DNA of 64,000 bases, taken from contig NZ_FNSM01000002.1 of assembly GCF_900105415.1 (NCBI RefSeq), positions 225,319-289,318 of the forward strand, read 5' to 3'. A program made the translations under genes and the position numbers. The first letter of the stretch is position 1; every line of letters starts with the position of its first letter. Below are positions 43,490 to 51,895 of this stretch, one piece after another. The notes below the pieces were generated by a model that was not told the DNA's origin, made no database searches, and saw nothing but the letters and a program-made list of their open reading frames with translations. Source of the stretch: Streptomyces sp. TLI_105. GTDB taxonomy: Bacteria > Actinomycetota > Actinomycetes > Streptomycetales > Streptomycetaceae.

Positions 43490-44497
43490 ATGACCCGCAC
43501 CACACCGCCACGTCCCTACGACGTCGAAGCGCTGTTTCCCGCCCTCGCCGACCACCGGCGCACGGCGACGCGACTGCACCCCCGCCCCGGTGACCCGAAG
43601 GCACACGACAGCTCCGTCGCCGGCCCCATGCTGTGGCCGGCCGACGAACCCTGGCCGGTGTGCACCGCCGTCCACCCCAAAGCGACCGGACACCTGCTGA
43701 CCGACGTCCGCCACGCGCGCCGCATCCACGCGGCCTCGGAGGGACGGAAGAAGACCGACGAGGAGATCGCACTCCTCGCCACCTTCCGGTCCGGCCCCCA
43801 CGACCTTCCGATCGGCGACGCGGACCCCATCCCCATGCTGGCCGTCGCCCAGCTGTGGGCACGCGACATCCCCGACCTCACCGGACCCGAGGGACACGAC
43901 CTCCTCCAGGTCTTCTGGTGCCCCTTCGAAGCACACGGCCCCGACCAGAGCGTCGACGTCGTCCTGAAGTGGCGCCGCAGCAACAACATCGGCACCGTCC
44001 TCGACGAACACCCCGAACCGCTCGTGGTCGGCTCACCCGAATGCGTGCCCCAGCCCTGCGAACTCCACCCCGAGCAGGTCGTCGAACACGAATACCTCGG
44101 CCTGCTCCCCGAGGACCTTCAAGAGTCCATCGCAGCGTGGGAGGAAGAGCTCCTCGACGAGAACGAGGAAGAAGCGGAGGCGGACTTCCCCACCGAGTAC
44201 GCCAGCGATCTGTCCCTCGCACCCGGCTGGAAGGTCGGCGGCTTCGCCACCTGGCACCTCACCGACCCCCGCCCGATCGACTGCACCGTCTGCGGCACCC
44301 CCATGCCACCGCTCCTGACCGCGCACTACGTCGAGTGGGACCCCGCATCGGAGAGCTGGGCCCCACGGGAAGACCTCCGCCCCGACCTGTTCCGGCACGT
44401 CATCACCCCCACCGGCGTGTACCTGGGGCGCGGCTACCTGCGGATCCACACCTGCCCTGCAGATCCCTTCCACCCCCACCGACTCAGCTTCCAGTAA
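43490..44497 (+). CDS. DUF1963-like protein, probable immunity to the Rhs toxin
   Basis: The protein is 335 aa from ATG 43490, 30 bases after the toxin stop on the same strand, the standard toxin-immunity order. Features of DUF1963/YwqG-like proteins: SSVAGPMLWPADEPWPVC, PMLAVAQLWARDIPDL, HDLLQVFWCPFEAHG, APGWKVGGFATWHLTDPRP with CTVC, and HTCPADPFHPHRLSFQ. A strongly acidic segment (about residues 220-235) could mimic nucleic acid to block the nuclease. It is cytoplasmic. Family assignment is moderate. Confidence 0.75.
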   Translation: MTRTTPPRPYDVEALFPALADHRRTATRLHPRPGDPKAHDSSVAGPMLWPADEPWPVCTAVHPKATGHLLTDVRHARRIHAASEGRKKTDEEIALLATFRSGPHDLPIGDADPIPMLAVAQLWARDIPDLTGPEGHDLLQVFWCPFEAHGPDQSVDVVLKWRRSNNIGTVLDEHPEPLVVGSPECVPQPCELHPEQVVEHEYLGLLPEDLQESIAAWEEELLDENEEEAEADFPTEYASDLSLAPGWKVGGFATWHLTDPRPIDCTVCGTPMPPLLTAHYVEWDPASESWAPREDLRPDLFRHVITPTGVYLGRGYLRIHTCPADPFHPHRLSFQ

Positions 44498-44621
44498 CGG
44501 GCATGGAGGACAGCTTCGGTGCCCGCGTCGGCCTGGAGGAGGTGCACGGTACTGAACTTGATTGGGTGATGTCGGGACCGTTCACCTGACAGCTCCTGGT
44601 CCGTTCCGGTAGCCCTGGACC

Positions 44622-45036
44622 GTGGGATACGCGCAAGGCGGCGGGTTGACCGACGCCGGGAGGGCCGCGCGGGAGCGAATCCGGCTGCAGGCCGTGGAAC
44701 GCTTCGAGGACGGGGAGAAGAACCGGGAGATCGCAGTTGTGCTGCGGGTGTCCGAGCGTTCGGTGGAACGGTGGCGTCGGCAGTGGCGGGAGGCCGGAGC
44801 GACCGGGGTGCGATCGAGAGGCTCCCCGGGGCGCCCAAGGTTGAGCCAGTCGCAAATAGCCAGACTGGCAAGTGAGTTGGAGCGCGGGCCGCTCGTCCAC
44901 GGCTGGGCTGACCAGCGCTGGACGCTGGCTCGGGTGAAGACGCTGATAGGCCAGCTGTTCCACGTTTCGTACACGGTGGAGGGCACGTGGCGGCTGCTGA
45001 AGCGTCACGGGTGGTCGTGGCAGCAGCCGGCACGAT
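44622..45036 (+). pseudogene. IS630-family transposase, N-terminal part only
   Basis: From GTG 44622: GLTDAGRAARERIRLQAVER, then HTH DGEKNREIAVVLRVSERSVE, RWRRQWREAGATGV and the winged second half (LARVKTLIGQLFHVSYTVEG, TWRLLKRHGWSWQQPAR). This is the double-HTH N-terminus of IS630-like transposases. The DDE domain is absent: homology stops near 45036 and an unrelated tail runs to 45080. No gene is visible in 45081-45286. Confidence 0.75.
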
Positions 45037-45389
45037 CGTTATCTAGTGTTGTCAAGCAACTCTGCAGTACAGAGCTGTAGAGTCCAGTAAGGCAAGTTAG
45101 GCAAGTGGTGAGCCAAGCCCGTCACAGGTGCGCTTCAAGATGCCCTGCAGGCAACGCGTGCCCCCACCCTGGAGGCAGATCTCCCGCATGGGTCTGCGGC
45201 TCATGACGCTCTTTGATCTGTTTCGTGGCCTCTCGCTCCATCGCTAGCGCCGAGCACAGGGCCATCCCGCGCCGCCACAAGGACTGAGAGGGCGGTATGT
45301 GACGTGATGCCGCCTTTGTTGTCGCTGGAACGTGTGGCACAGGCGTATCGGGACTGACCGGGGAGTCCTCTCGTGCTGGAGTGTTCCTC

Positions 45390-46220
45390 GTGAGCGACCG
45401 CCAGCCCTACAAGAGCGACTTGTCCGACGAGCGGTGGGCCTTGATCGAGCCCGTCATCGCCTCCTGGAAGGCTCAGCATCCCTCCGTCAGCGGCCACCAA
45501 GGCGCCTACGAGATGCGGGAGATCGTCAATGCCCTGCTCTACCAGTCCCGTACCGGCTGCCAGTGGGACTACCTCCCCCACGATCTACCACCGGTCGGAG
45601 CGGTGAAGTACTACTTCTACAAGTGGCGCGACGACGGCACCGACCACACCATCCACGACCTGCTGCGCTGGCAGGTCCGCGAGAGCCGGGGGCGCAAGGC
45701 CGACCCGAGCCTGGTGGTGCTCGACACCCAGAGCCTGCACGCGGCCGTCGGGGTGCCCGCCGACACCACCGGAAGGGACGCGGCAAAAAAAGTCCCAGGC
45801 CGCAAGCGCGGCCTGGCAGTTGATGTTCTCGGTCTGGTGATCGCGGTGGCGGTGCTGGCCGCGTCCGCGCACGACAACGCCGCCGGCATCGCCTTGCTGG
45901 ACAAGGTCGCCGCCGGCACCGACACGGTGCAAAAGGCCCTGGTGGAGCAGGGGTTCAAGACCGCCGTCATCGACCACGGGCAGAAGGTGGGCATCGACGT
46001 CGAAGTCGTCGAGCGCAACCCGGCAGCCAGCGGGTTCGTCCCCCAGCCCAAGAGGTGGGTGGTGGAACAGATGAACGGGATCATGATGCTGCACCACAGG
46101 CTGGTACGGGACTACGAGCACCGGCCCGCCTCCGCCGAGTCGAGGGTGTACTGGGCCATAAGCGACCGGATGGCCCGGATGCTCACCGCGACCTCCACCC
46201 CCACCTGGCGCGGCGCGTGA
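45390..46220 (+). CDS. IS5-family transposase
   Basis: The protein is 276 aa from GTG 45390 (GGAG at 45378). DLSDERWALIEPVIASWKAQ, REIVNALLYQSRTGCQWDYL and HDLPPVGAVKYYFYKWRDDG form the DUF4096-type N-terminus. SLVVLDTQSLHAAVGVPADT carries the first catalytic Asp, RKRGLAVDVLGLVIAVAVLA the second-strand region, and QPKRWVVEQMNGIMMLHHRL the terminal Glu. It is full length and apparently intact. The stop overlaps the passenger gene start. Confidence 0.88.
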   Translation: MSDRQPYKSDLSDERWALIEPVIASWKAQHPSVSGHQGAYEMREIVNALLYQSRTGCQWDYLPHDLPPVGAVKYYFYKWRDDGTDHTIHDLLRWQVRESRGRKADPSLVVLDTQSLHAAVGVPADTTGRDAAKKVPGRKRGLAVDVLGLVIAVAVLAASAHDNAAGIALLDKVAAGTDTVQKALVEQGFKTAVIDHGQKVGIDVEVVERNPAASGFVPQPKRWVVEQMNGIMMLHHRLVRDYEHRPASAESRVYWAISDRMARMLTATSTPTWRGA

Positions 46221-46639
46221 GCAACAGCGAGCTGACCTTGGGAGCGGTGCTGGCGCGCCTGGAGGAGCAAGAGCGCGAGATCGCCGCGCAGGCCGAGGCC
46301 ACGCGGGGACGCATCGCGGAACTCAGCGCGCAGCTGGAGGAGTTCGACCGCATCGCCGAGGAGGTCCGCATCACCCGCAAGACCCTGCTGGCGCTGCCTG
46401 ATCCGTCCCCGCCGACGCCGCCGGCCGCGGAGCTGCCGGACCATCCGGCCTACCGGCAGATCATGGCGGTGTTCGCCGCGGCCGACACCCCGCTGCGGGC
46501 TCGGGCGGTCTGCGAGGCGATGGATCTGGAGATCGCGCCCAACAACATCAACAACACCCGCCTGAAGCTCAAACGGCTGACCGAGCGCAGAATCCTGGTC
46601 GAGACCGAGCAAGGTTTGTTCACCCAGCCGCGGCCGTAG
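46217..46639 (+). CDS. coiled-coil passenger protein of the IS5-family element
   Basis: The protein is 140 aa from GTG 46217, overlapping the transposase stop (GTGA). Residues 5-50 are a coiled coil (LARLEEQEREIAAQAEATRG). The C-terminal half is a winged-helix-like domain (HPAYRQIMAVFAAADTPLRA, NINNTRLKLKRLTERRILVE). Such small genes accompany some IS5-type transposases in Streptomyces and probably help DNA binding or regulation of transposition. It is conserved in both copies. Confidence 0.75.
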   Translation: MSNSELTLGAVLARLEEQEREIAAQAEATRGRIAELSAQLEEFDRIAEEVRITRKTLLALPDPSPPTPPAAELPDHPAYRQIMAVFAAADTPLRARAVCEAMDLEIAPNNINNTRLKLKRLTERRILVETEQGLFTQPRP

Positions 46640-46719
46640 CCCCCCCGGCGACGCCGCAGCCGGCGCGCTTCCCCCCTCCCGAAAGAGCGAAACGGACATC
46701 AGGCCACGTACCGCCCTCT

Positions 46720-46945
46720 GAGAGGCCAATGGGCCATCGAATCCCAGCATTTCGTCAGAGACGTGACCTTCGGCGAAGACGCCAGCCGGGCCCGCACCGG
46801 CAGCCTTCCCCGAGCCCTCGCCACCTTCCGCAGCCTGGCGATCAGCCTCGCCCACCTCGCCGGATGGAACACCAACGCCGCCGCACACGACCACTACCGA
46901 AACCGCCCGGCCGACGCCCTCCGCGAGATCGGTCTCACGGGCTGA
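46720..46945 (+). pseudogene. ISAs1-type transposase C-terminal remnant
   Basis: Directly after the IS5-family right end the frame reads [40 protein letters not shown] and [20 protein letters not shown] before TGA. This is the C-terminal region of ISAs1/IS4-like transposases with the catalytic Glu (IES). The N-terminal part is missing, so it was probably cut by the IS insertion. 46946-47400 holds no supported gene. Confidence 0.7.
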
Positions 46946-47401
46946 GCACGCATCACGCCTGCCGCGCCCTCCAGTCCGTCCAGTTCTTGACGATACCGGC
47001 GTCGAGTCACGCCCGACGTGGTCGAGTTGCGCTGCGACACGCTGCTATTACTGTGGAATTAGGGAGTTCGCCGCCGGAGCGTCGCAGAGGATGCAAAGCG
47101 GGCCTACCGATCGCAGCGCGCCCCGTAAGGCATGGGATTCCACTGAGGCCTCAGATCCATCCGCCGAGTCGTTCACAGTCAATCACAGACGGCACGGCCG
47201 CTTGCTTTTCTCCCGCTGGATCCGGCCGAGCGCTGATCAATCGCGATACGTGGAGGGCGTGAAAGAGATGGCACAGAAATTCACGGAGCTGGTGCTGAAG
47301 ATTGCAGAGGACCCAAGTACGCCGTGAAGGTCGGCCAGGCAGCGACGTGAGACCCAGTCAGAAGCACCACGCGCCGGACGGGTTACCCCAAGGGGATTAT
47401 C

Positions 47402-47779
47402 ATGAGCATTTGCCGTGCGCCCAGCGAAGCATACGAGGGCTCGCCCGACACGGTAGAGCGCAGGATGATCTCACTGTTTGGAGACGTGGCAGAACGCATC
47501 ATCAAGAAGCACTACTGCAAAGAAAAGGGTGGCTGCCAAGAATTCCTCAAACTGGGGACTCTTCAGACCAACTTCTTCGATGTGGGCATGGGGTTCCATC
47601 GGTGCGATCACCTCCTGGCATACCTTCAGATACACAACCCGTTCCTCACGAAGGATGTTCGCGCCCCATGCCTGGCCAAAAAACAACCGGGCGACCCGCA
47701 TTTTCCGGTGCCCGACATCATCACTTCGGCCCCGTCGCCGATGGCCGAGTACGCGAATTCCAGCAACGCGTCGACATAG
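47402..47779 (+). CDS. orphan protein of about 107 aa with a duplicated 3' end
   Basis: ATG 47402 opens a compact protein: TVERRMISLFGDVAERIIKK, HYCKEKGGCQEFLKLGTLQT, NFFDVGMGFHRCDHLLAYLQ, IHNPFLTKDVRAPCLAKKQP. His and Cys residues (HYC, GGC, HRCDH) could form a metal site or nuclease centre. From 47725 the DNA is a copy of 100 bp from the downstream gene, entered in another frame, so the natural C-terminus is lost. It could be a displaced toxin or effector tip. Not recognised; AT content is a little higher than the neighbours. Confidence 0.55.
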   Translation: MSICRAPSEAYEGSPDTVERRMISLFGDVAERIIKKHYCKEKGGCQEFLKLGTLQTNFFDVGMGFHRCDHLLAYLQIHNPFLTKDVRAPCLAKKQPGDPHFPVPDIITSAPSPMAEYANSSNAST

Positions 47780-47824
47780 CGGTCGATGGCATCGTCGGAC
47801 CCCAGACATGGGGCCGCCTGACGC
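47725..47824 (+). repeat. 100-bp duplicate of 48587-48686
   Basis: The two stretches differ at a single base. In the downstream gene it encodes the end of a peptidoglycan-binding repeat (DGRVREFQQRVDIAVDGIVG); here it is out of frame. The duplication offset is 862 bp. Confidence 0.85.
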
Positions 47825-47905
47825 AGTAACGGACTCAGTCAGGCTCAGGCCACCGAACGGCTGACGTCAGGAATGCCTGGTAATGCAAGTCGCAGTGGAG
47901 GAATC

Positions 47906-49846
47906 ATGACGAGCAACGGCTTCGCGGCGGTCTGGCGACTGGGTGACGGCACTCAGTGGGCGCACTGGGATATGTCCGAGAACGAGTTTAAACAGAAGGA
48001 CTCCGAGTACTTCCCACAAGGGCTCCGCATCACCTCACTCATAATCGAAGAAGGCCGTTTCGCCGCCGTCTGGCAACCAGGCAACGGCACTCAATGGGTG
48101 CACTGGGGCATGTCCGAGAACGAGTTTAAACAGAAGGACTCCGAGTACTTCCCACAAGGGCTCCGCATCACCTCACTCATAATCGAAGAAGGCCGTTTCG
48201 CCGCCGTCTGGCAACCAGGCAACGGCACTCAGTGGGAGCACTTCGGCACTCCCACACTTTCTCAGGGGTCTCAGGGTGAAGCGGTGCGGAAGCTGCAGCA
48301 TCTGCTGAACGAGCACGTCCCCGATCTGCCGTCTCTGGCCGTGGACGGGGATTTCGGGCCTGCGACGGATGCCCGGGTGCAGGAGTACCAGCGGCGTGTC
48401 GAAATCACCGTCGACGGCGTGGTGGGCCCGCAGACCTGGGGGATGCTCTCCGGCGGCGAGCAGTCGGAGGAAGCCGCTGCGGGCACTCCTACCCTGCAAC
48501 AGGGCTCTCACGGGCCGGCCGTACGAAAGCTCCAGCGGCTGCTCAACGATCACCTTCCGGACCTGCAGCTCGTGGTCGACGGCCGATTCGGCCCCGTCAC
48601 CGATGGCCGAGTACGCGAATTCCAGCAACGCGTCGACATAGCGGTCGATGGCATCGTCGGACCCCAGACATGGGGCCGCCTGACGCCTCAGTGGGTGCAC
48701 TGGGATATGTCCGAGAACGAGTTTAAGCAGAAGGACTCCGAGTACTTCCCACAAGGGCTCCGCATCACCTCACTCATAATCGAAGAAGGCCGTTTCGCCG
48801 CCGTCTGGCAACCAGGCAACGGCACTCAATGGGTGCACTGGGGCATGTCCGAGAACGAGTTTAAGCAGAAGGACTCGGAGTACTTCCCACAAGGGCTCCG
48901 CATCACCTCACTCATAATCGAAGAAGGCCGTTTCGCCGCCGTCTGGCAACCAGGCAACGGCACTCAATGGGTGCGCTGGGGCATGTCAGAGAACGAATTC
49001 AAGGATAGGGATTCCTTCTATTTTTCCGACAGGCTTCGCATTAACCCGCTTTCCTGTGCTAGGCGCCACCCGCCTCAGTCGGCGGCAGGGGGTACGTTGC
49101 ATTTCCGAAGCAACCTTCGTGACGCTAGCGGAGTCCTTAGGGTGCATGAGGGGGAAGTGTCGACTTCAACAGAACAACCTATACCGATTGGCGACATCAA
49201 GTTCCATGGAGAGAGTATCACCTATGAATACAGGGCAGTCGACGAGACTGGAACGCTGAGAGCGCGGGTGGGAGAGGTCAGCGTTACGGCGAACGGACGC
49301 CTACAGGTTGGAATTGCGAAATTCGGTGGTTCGTTTGATGGCGAAAAACTTACAGCCAAGGGATACGCAGAAGTCACTACAGCCAGAGTGGACGCCTCGT
49401 TCTCCGTCGATGCCCCAGTTATTTCGGCCGGAGGTATCGGACATGCTGAAGGCCCTGCAGCCCACACGGGCGTGGAGATTGGACCGGACGGAATCGGTGC
49501 GGAGGCTGGCGCGAGTGCGGGTGAGCTGGGAGGACAAGTCTCTGTCTCGATCGGGGGTAAGTCTTACGGTCTCGGCGGTGAGATCGGACTCAAGGCGGAA
49601 GTAGGTATCCATTGGGGTACCACAAGCACGATCAAATTGCCCGTCCTAACGATTACCGGGCCCAATCCTCTGGCCGGCGTAACTTCGTTCGCGGCTGGCG
49701 CGGTCAGCAACTTGCTGCAGGATCCACTAGGGACTGCGGGTGACACCCTCAACGACATACTGGACGCCGGCAAACACGCGGTAGAAGACGCTGGTCAGGC
49801 GATTAAAAAATTCGGTAATACACTTTGGAACGCCTTCGATTTGTGA
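47906..49846 (+). CDS. tandem-repeat (BTRD1-type) and peptidoglycan-binding exoprotein
   Basis: The protein is 646 aa from ATG 47906 (GGAGG upstream). Two 46-residue repeats (FAAVWQPGNGTQWVHWGMSE) resemble the bacterial tandem repeat domain 1. Two PG_binding_1 domains follow (LSQGSQGEAVRKLQHLLNEH; VDGRFGPVTDGRVREFQQRV), then three more 46-residue repeats. A C-terminal Gly-rich beta region follows (KFHGESITYEYRAVDETGTL, GAEAGASAGELGGQVSVSIG), ending in an amphipathic helix (AIKKFGNTLWNAF). No classic signal peptide is present. Repeats are nearly identical at DNA level (138-bp units). It probably acts at cell walls as a carrier or toxin-like protein. Confidence 0.75.
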   Translation: MTSNGFAAVWRLGDGTQWAHWDMSENEFKQKDSEYFPQGLRITSLIIEEGRFAAVWQPGNGTQWVHWGMSENEFKQKDSEYFPQGLRITSLIIEEGRFAAVWQPGNGTQWEHFGTPTLSQGSQGEAVRKLQHLLNEHVPDLPSLAVDGDFGPATDARVQEYQRRVEITVDGVVGPQTWGMLSGGEQSEEAAAGTPTLQQGSHGPAVRKLQRLLNDHLPDLQLVVDGRFGPVTDGRVREFQQRVDIAVDGIVGPQTWGRLTPQWVHWDMSENEFKQKDSEYFPQGLRITSLIIEEGRFAAVWQPGNGTQWVHWGMSENEFKQKDSEYFPQGLRITSLIIEEGRFAAVWQPGNGTQWVRWGMSENEFKDRDSFYFSDRLRINPLSCARRHPPQSAAGGTLHFRSNLRDASGVLRVHEGEVSTSTEQPIPIGDIKFHGESITYEYRAVDETGTLRARVGEVSVTANGRLQVGIAKFGGSFDGEKLTAKGYAEVTTARVDASFSVDAPVISAGGIGHAEGPAAHTGVEIGPDGIGAEAGASAGELGGQVSVSIGGKSYGLGGEIGLKAEVGIHWGTTSTIKLPVLTITGPNPLAGVTSFAAGAVSNLLQDPLGTAGDTLNDILDAGKHAVEDAGQAIKKFGNTLWNAFDL

Positions 49847-49857
49847 AAGGTGGGGAG

Positions 49858-49977
49858 TGAAGTCGCTCCTCGAGCTCGCAGACCAGGTCGCAGGTACGGC
49901 GGGCGGGGTCGATCAGGCGTTGGTGGAAGTCGGAGCCGAGGTCTCAGTAGTGAGCGTCGGAGTCGTTGTTCAGCCGT
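49858..49977 (-). pseudogene. short IS110-like C-terminal remnant
   Basis: The minus strand reads GSDFHQRLIDPARRTCDLVC and ELEERL after an in-frame stop, resembling the extreme C-terminus of IS110-type transposases. It overlaps the end of the DUF559-like gene. Weak evidence. Confidence 0.25.
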
Positions 49978-50311
49978 GATGCTGCGTGGGCGGCAGCGGG
50001 ATGCCGTAACGCCCGAAGAGCTCTCGGAAGAAGCCGGCAACTACCCGAGGACCGGCGTTCTGGTCGAGCTCGTGGCCGCCGAAGCGGTAGACCTCGTAGC
50101 CGGAAAGCTTCAACTGCCGATCTTCCGACACCATCTGGGCATACAGCTCGGGGTTCGCCTTGCCGTTGGCCGAGTAGTGCTGTTGGCCGTCGACCTCCAG
50201 GACCAGGCGCACCCTGTGGGGCAGCAGCAGGAGGAAGTCCATGCGCTGCCTTGCCAAAGGGCCTGGCGTGGTCCCGTCCTTTGCGGTGTAGGGGTCGTTG
50301 TGGAGATACAC
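49970..50311 (-). pseudogene. DUF559/restriction-endonuclease-like protein, truncated at its N-terminus
   Basis: The remaining 113 residues include RMDFLLLLPHRVRLVLEVDG followed by QQHYS and AQMVSEDRQLKLSGYEVYRF, the core of the DUF559/Vsr-like PD-(D/E)XK fold (E-x-D and Q-H). The frame begins exactly at the IS5-family boundary (50311/50312), so the N-terminus was removed together with the inner end of that IS copy. A GTG at the junction could still start a short product, but it is probably non-functional. Confidence 0.65.
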
Positions 50312-50359
50312 CTCTTTCGGGAGGGGGGAAGCGCGCCGGCTGCGGCGTCGCCGGGGGGG

Positions 50360-50782
50360 CTACGGCCGCGGCTGGGTGAACAAACCTTGCTCGGTCTCGA
50401 CCAGGATTCTGCGCTCGGTCAGCCGTTTGAGCTTCAGGCGGGTGTTGTTGATGTTGTTGGGCGCGATCTCCAGATCCATCGCCTCGCAGACCGCCCGAGC
50501 CCGCAGCGGGGTGTCGGCCGCGGCGAACACCGCCATGATCTGCCGGTAGGCCGGATGGTCCGGCAGCTCCGCGGCCGGCGGCGTCGGCGGGGACGGATCA
50601 GGCAGCGCCAGCAGGGTCTTGCGGGTGATGCGGACCTCCTCGGCGATGCGGTCGAACTCCTCCAGCTGCGCGCTGAGTTCCGCGATGCGTCCCCGCGTGG
50701 CCTCGGCCTGCGCGGCGATCTCGCGCTCTTGCTCCTCCAGGCGCGCCAGCACCGCTCCCAAGGTCAGCTCGCTGTTGCTCAC
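50360..50782 (-). CDS. coiled-coil passenger protein of the IS5-family element (copy 2)
   Basis: Identical in sequence to the 140-aa product at 46217-46639: an N-terminal coiled coil and a winged-helix-like C-terminus, with its GTG overlapping the transposase stop. Confidence 0.75.
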   Translation of the reverse strand: MSNSELTLGAVLARLEEQEREIAAQAEATRGRIAELSAQLEEFDRIAEEVRITRKTLLALPDPSPPTPPAAELPDHPAYRQIMAVFAAADTPLRARAVCEAMDLEIAPNNINNTRLKLKRLTERRILVETEQGLFTQPRP

Positions 50783-51609
50783 GCGCCGCGCCAGGTGGGG
50801 GTGGAGGTCGCGGTGAGCATCCGGGCCATCCGGTCGCTTATGGCCCAGTACACCCTCGACTCGGCGGAGGCGGGCCGGTGCTCGTAGTCCCGTACCAGCC
50901 TGTGGTGCAGCATCATGATCCCGTTCATCTGTTCCACCACCCACCTCTTGGGCTGGGGGACGAACCCGCTGGCTGCCGGGTTGCGCTCGACGACTTCGAC
51001 GTCGATGCCCACCTTCTGCCCGTGGTCGATGACGGCGGTCTTGAACCCCTGCTCCACCAGGGCCTTTTGCACCGTGTCGGTGCCGGCGGCGACCTTGTCC
51101 AGCAAGGCGATGCCGGCGGCGTTGTCGTGCGCGGACGCGGCCAGCACCGCCACCGCGATCACCAGACCGAGAACATCAACTGCCAGGCCGCGCTTGCGGC
51201 CTGGGACTTTTTTTGCCGCGTCCCTTCCGGTGGTGTCGGCGGGCACCCCGACGGCCGCGTGCAGGCTCTGGGTGTCGAGCACCACCAGGCTCGGGTCGGC
51301 CTTGCGCCCCCGGCTCTCGCGGACCTGCCAGCGCAGCAGGTCGTGGATGGTGTGGTCGGTGCCGTCGTCGCGCCACTTGTAGAAGTAGTACTTCACCGCT
51401 CCGACCGGTGGTAGATCGTGGGGGAGGTAGTCCCACTGGCAGCCGGTACGGGACTGGTAGAGCAGGGCATTGACGATCTCCCGCATCTCGTAGGCGCCTT
51501 GGTGGCCGCTGACGGAGGGATGCTGAGCCTTCCAGGAGGCGATGACGGGCTCGATCAAGGCCCACCGCTCGTCGGACAAGTCGCTCTTGTAGGGCTGGCG
51601 GTCGCTCAC
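50779..51609 (-). CDS. IS5-family transposase (copy 2)
   Basis: Identical in sequence to the transposase at 45390-46220 and apparently intact. Because the inner end of this copy is missing, it could act in trans on the complete left copy or on the outer ends of the composite. Confidence 0.88.
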   Translation of the reverse strand: MSDRQPYKSDLSDERWALIEPVIASWKAQHPSVSGHQGAYEMREIVNALLYQSRTGCQWDYLPHDLPPVGAVKYYFYKWRDDGTDHTIHDLLRWQVRESRGRKADPSLVVLDTQSLHAAVGVPADTTGRDAAKKVPGRKRGLAVDVLGLVIAVAVLAASAHDNAAGIALLDKVAAGTDTVQKALVEQGFKTAVIDHGQKVGIDVEVVERNPAASGFVPQPKRWVVEQMNGIMMLHHRLVRDYEHRPASAESRVYWAISDRMARMLTATSTPTWRGA

Positions 51610-51895
51610 GAGGAACACTCCAGCACGAGAGGACTCCCCGGTCAGTCCCGATACGCCTGTGCCACACGTTCCAGCGACAACAAAGGCGGCATCACGTCAC
51701 ATACCGCCCTCTCGCACCCGGTCGTGTCCGTCGACGATTTCGCTCCGTCCAGGCAGCAACGGGCACCCCGGCCAGGCCGCCAAAACCCTGTGGCCACTCT
51801 CCAGGCCGCCCCCCGAGGCACCCGCACAGGCCCCGCACCCCGCCATCCAGCAACCAAAACAACCAGATAAACGCCATCAGGGATAAAAGCGAAGC

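Larger units (their letters stand above)
45287..46719 (+). mobile_element. IS5-family element, complete copy, with passenger gene
   Basis: Ends AGAGGGCGGTATGTGAC (45287-45303) and, inverted, AGAGGGCGGTACGTGGC (46703-46719) match at 15 of 17 positions. It contains a transposase and a coiled-coil passenger gene overlapping by four bases. An inverted copy with identical encoded proteins lies at 50312-51712 but lacks the last 32 bp. The element interrupts an ISAs1-type transposase gene on its right side. Confidence 0.8.
50312..51712 (-). mobile_element. IS5-family element, inverted second copy, lacking its inner end
   Basis: Corresponds base-for-base to 45287-46687 in inverse orientation, with identical encoded proteins. 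The outer end (AGAGGGCGG, at 51712) is present. The last 32 bp, with the inner inverted repeat, are missing and replaced by the truncated DUF559-like gene. With the left copy it forms a 6.4-kb composite structure. 51713-51895 contains no gene. Confidence 0.8.

Noticed and set aside
47960..49010. Possible CRISPR or satellite array
   Set aside because: The repeats are 138 bp, in frame and encode a repeated protein domain; there are no short repeats with unique spacers.
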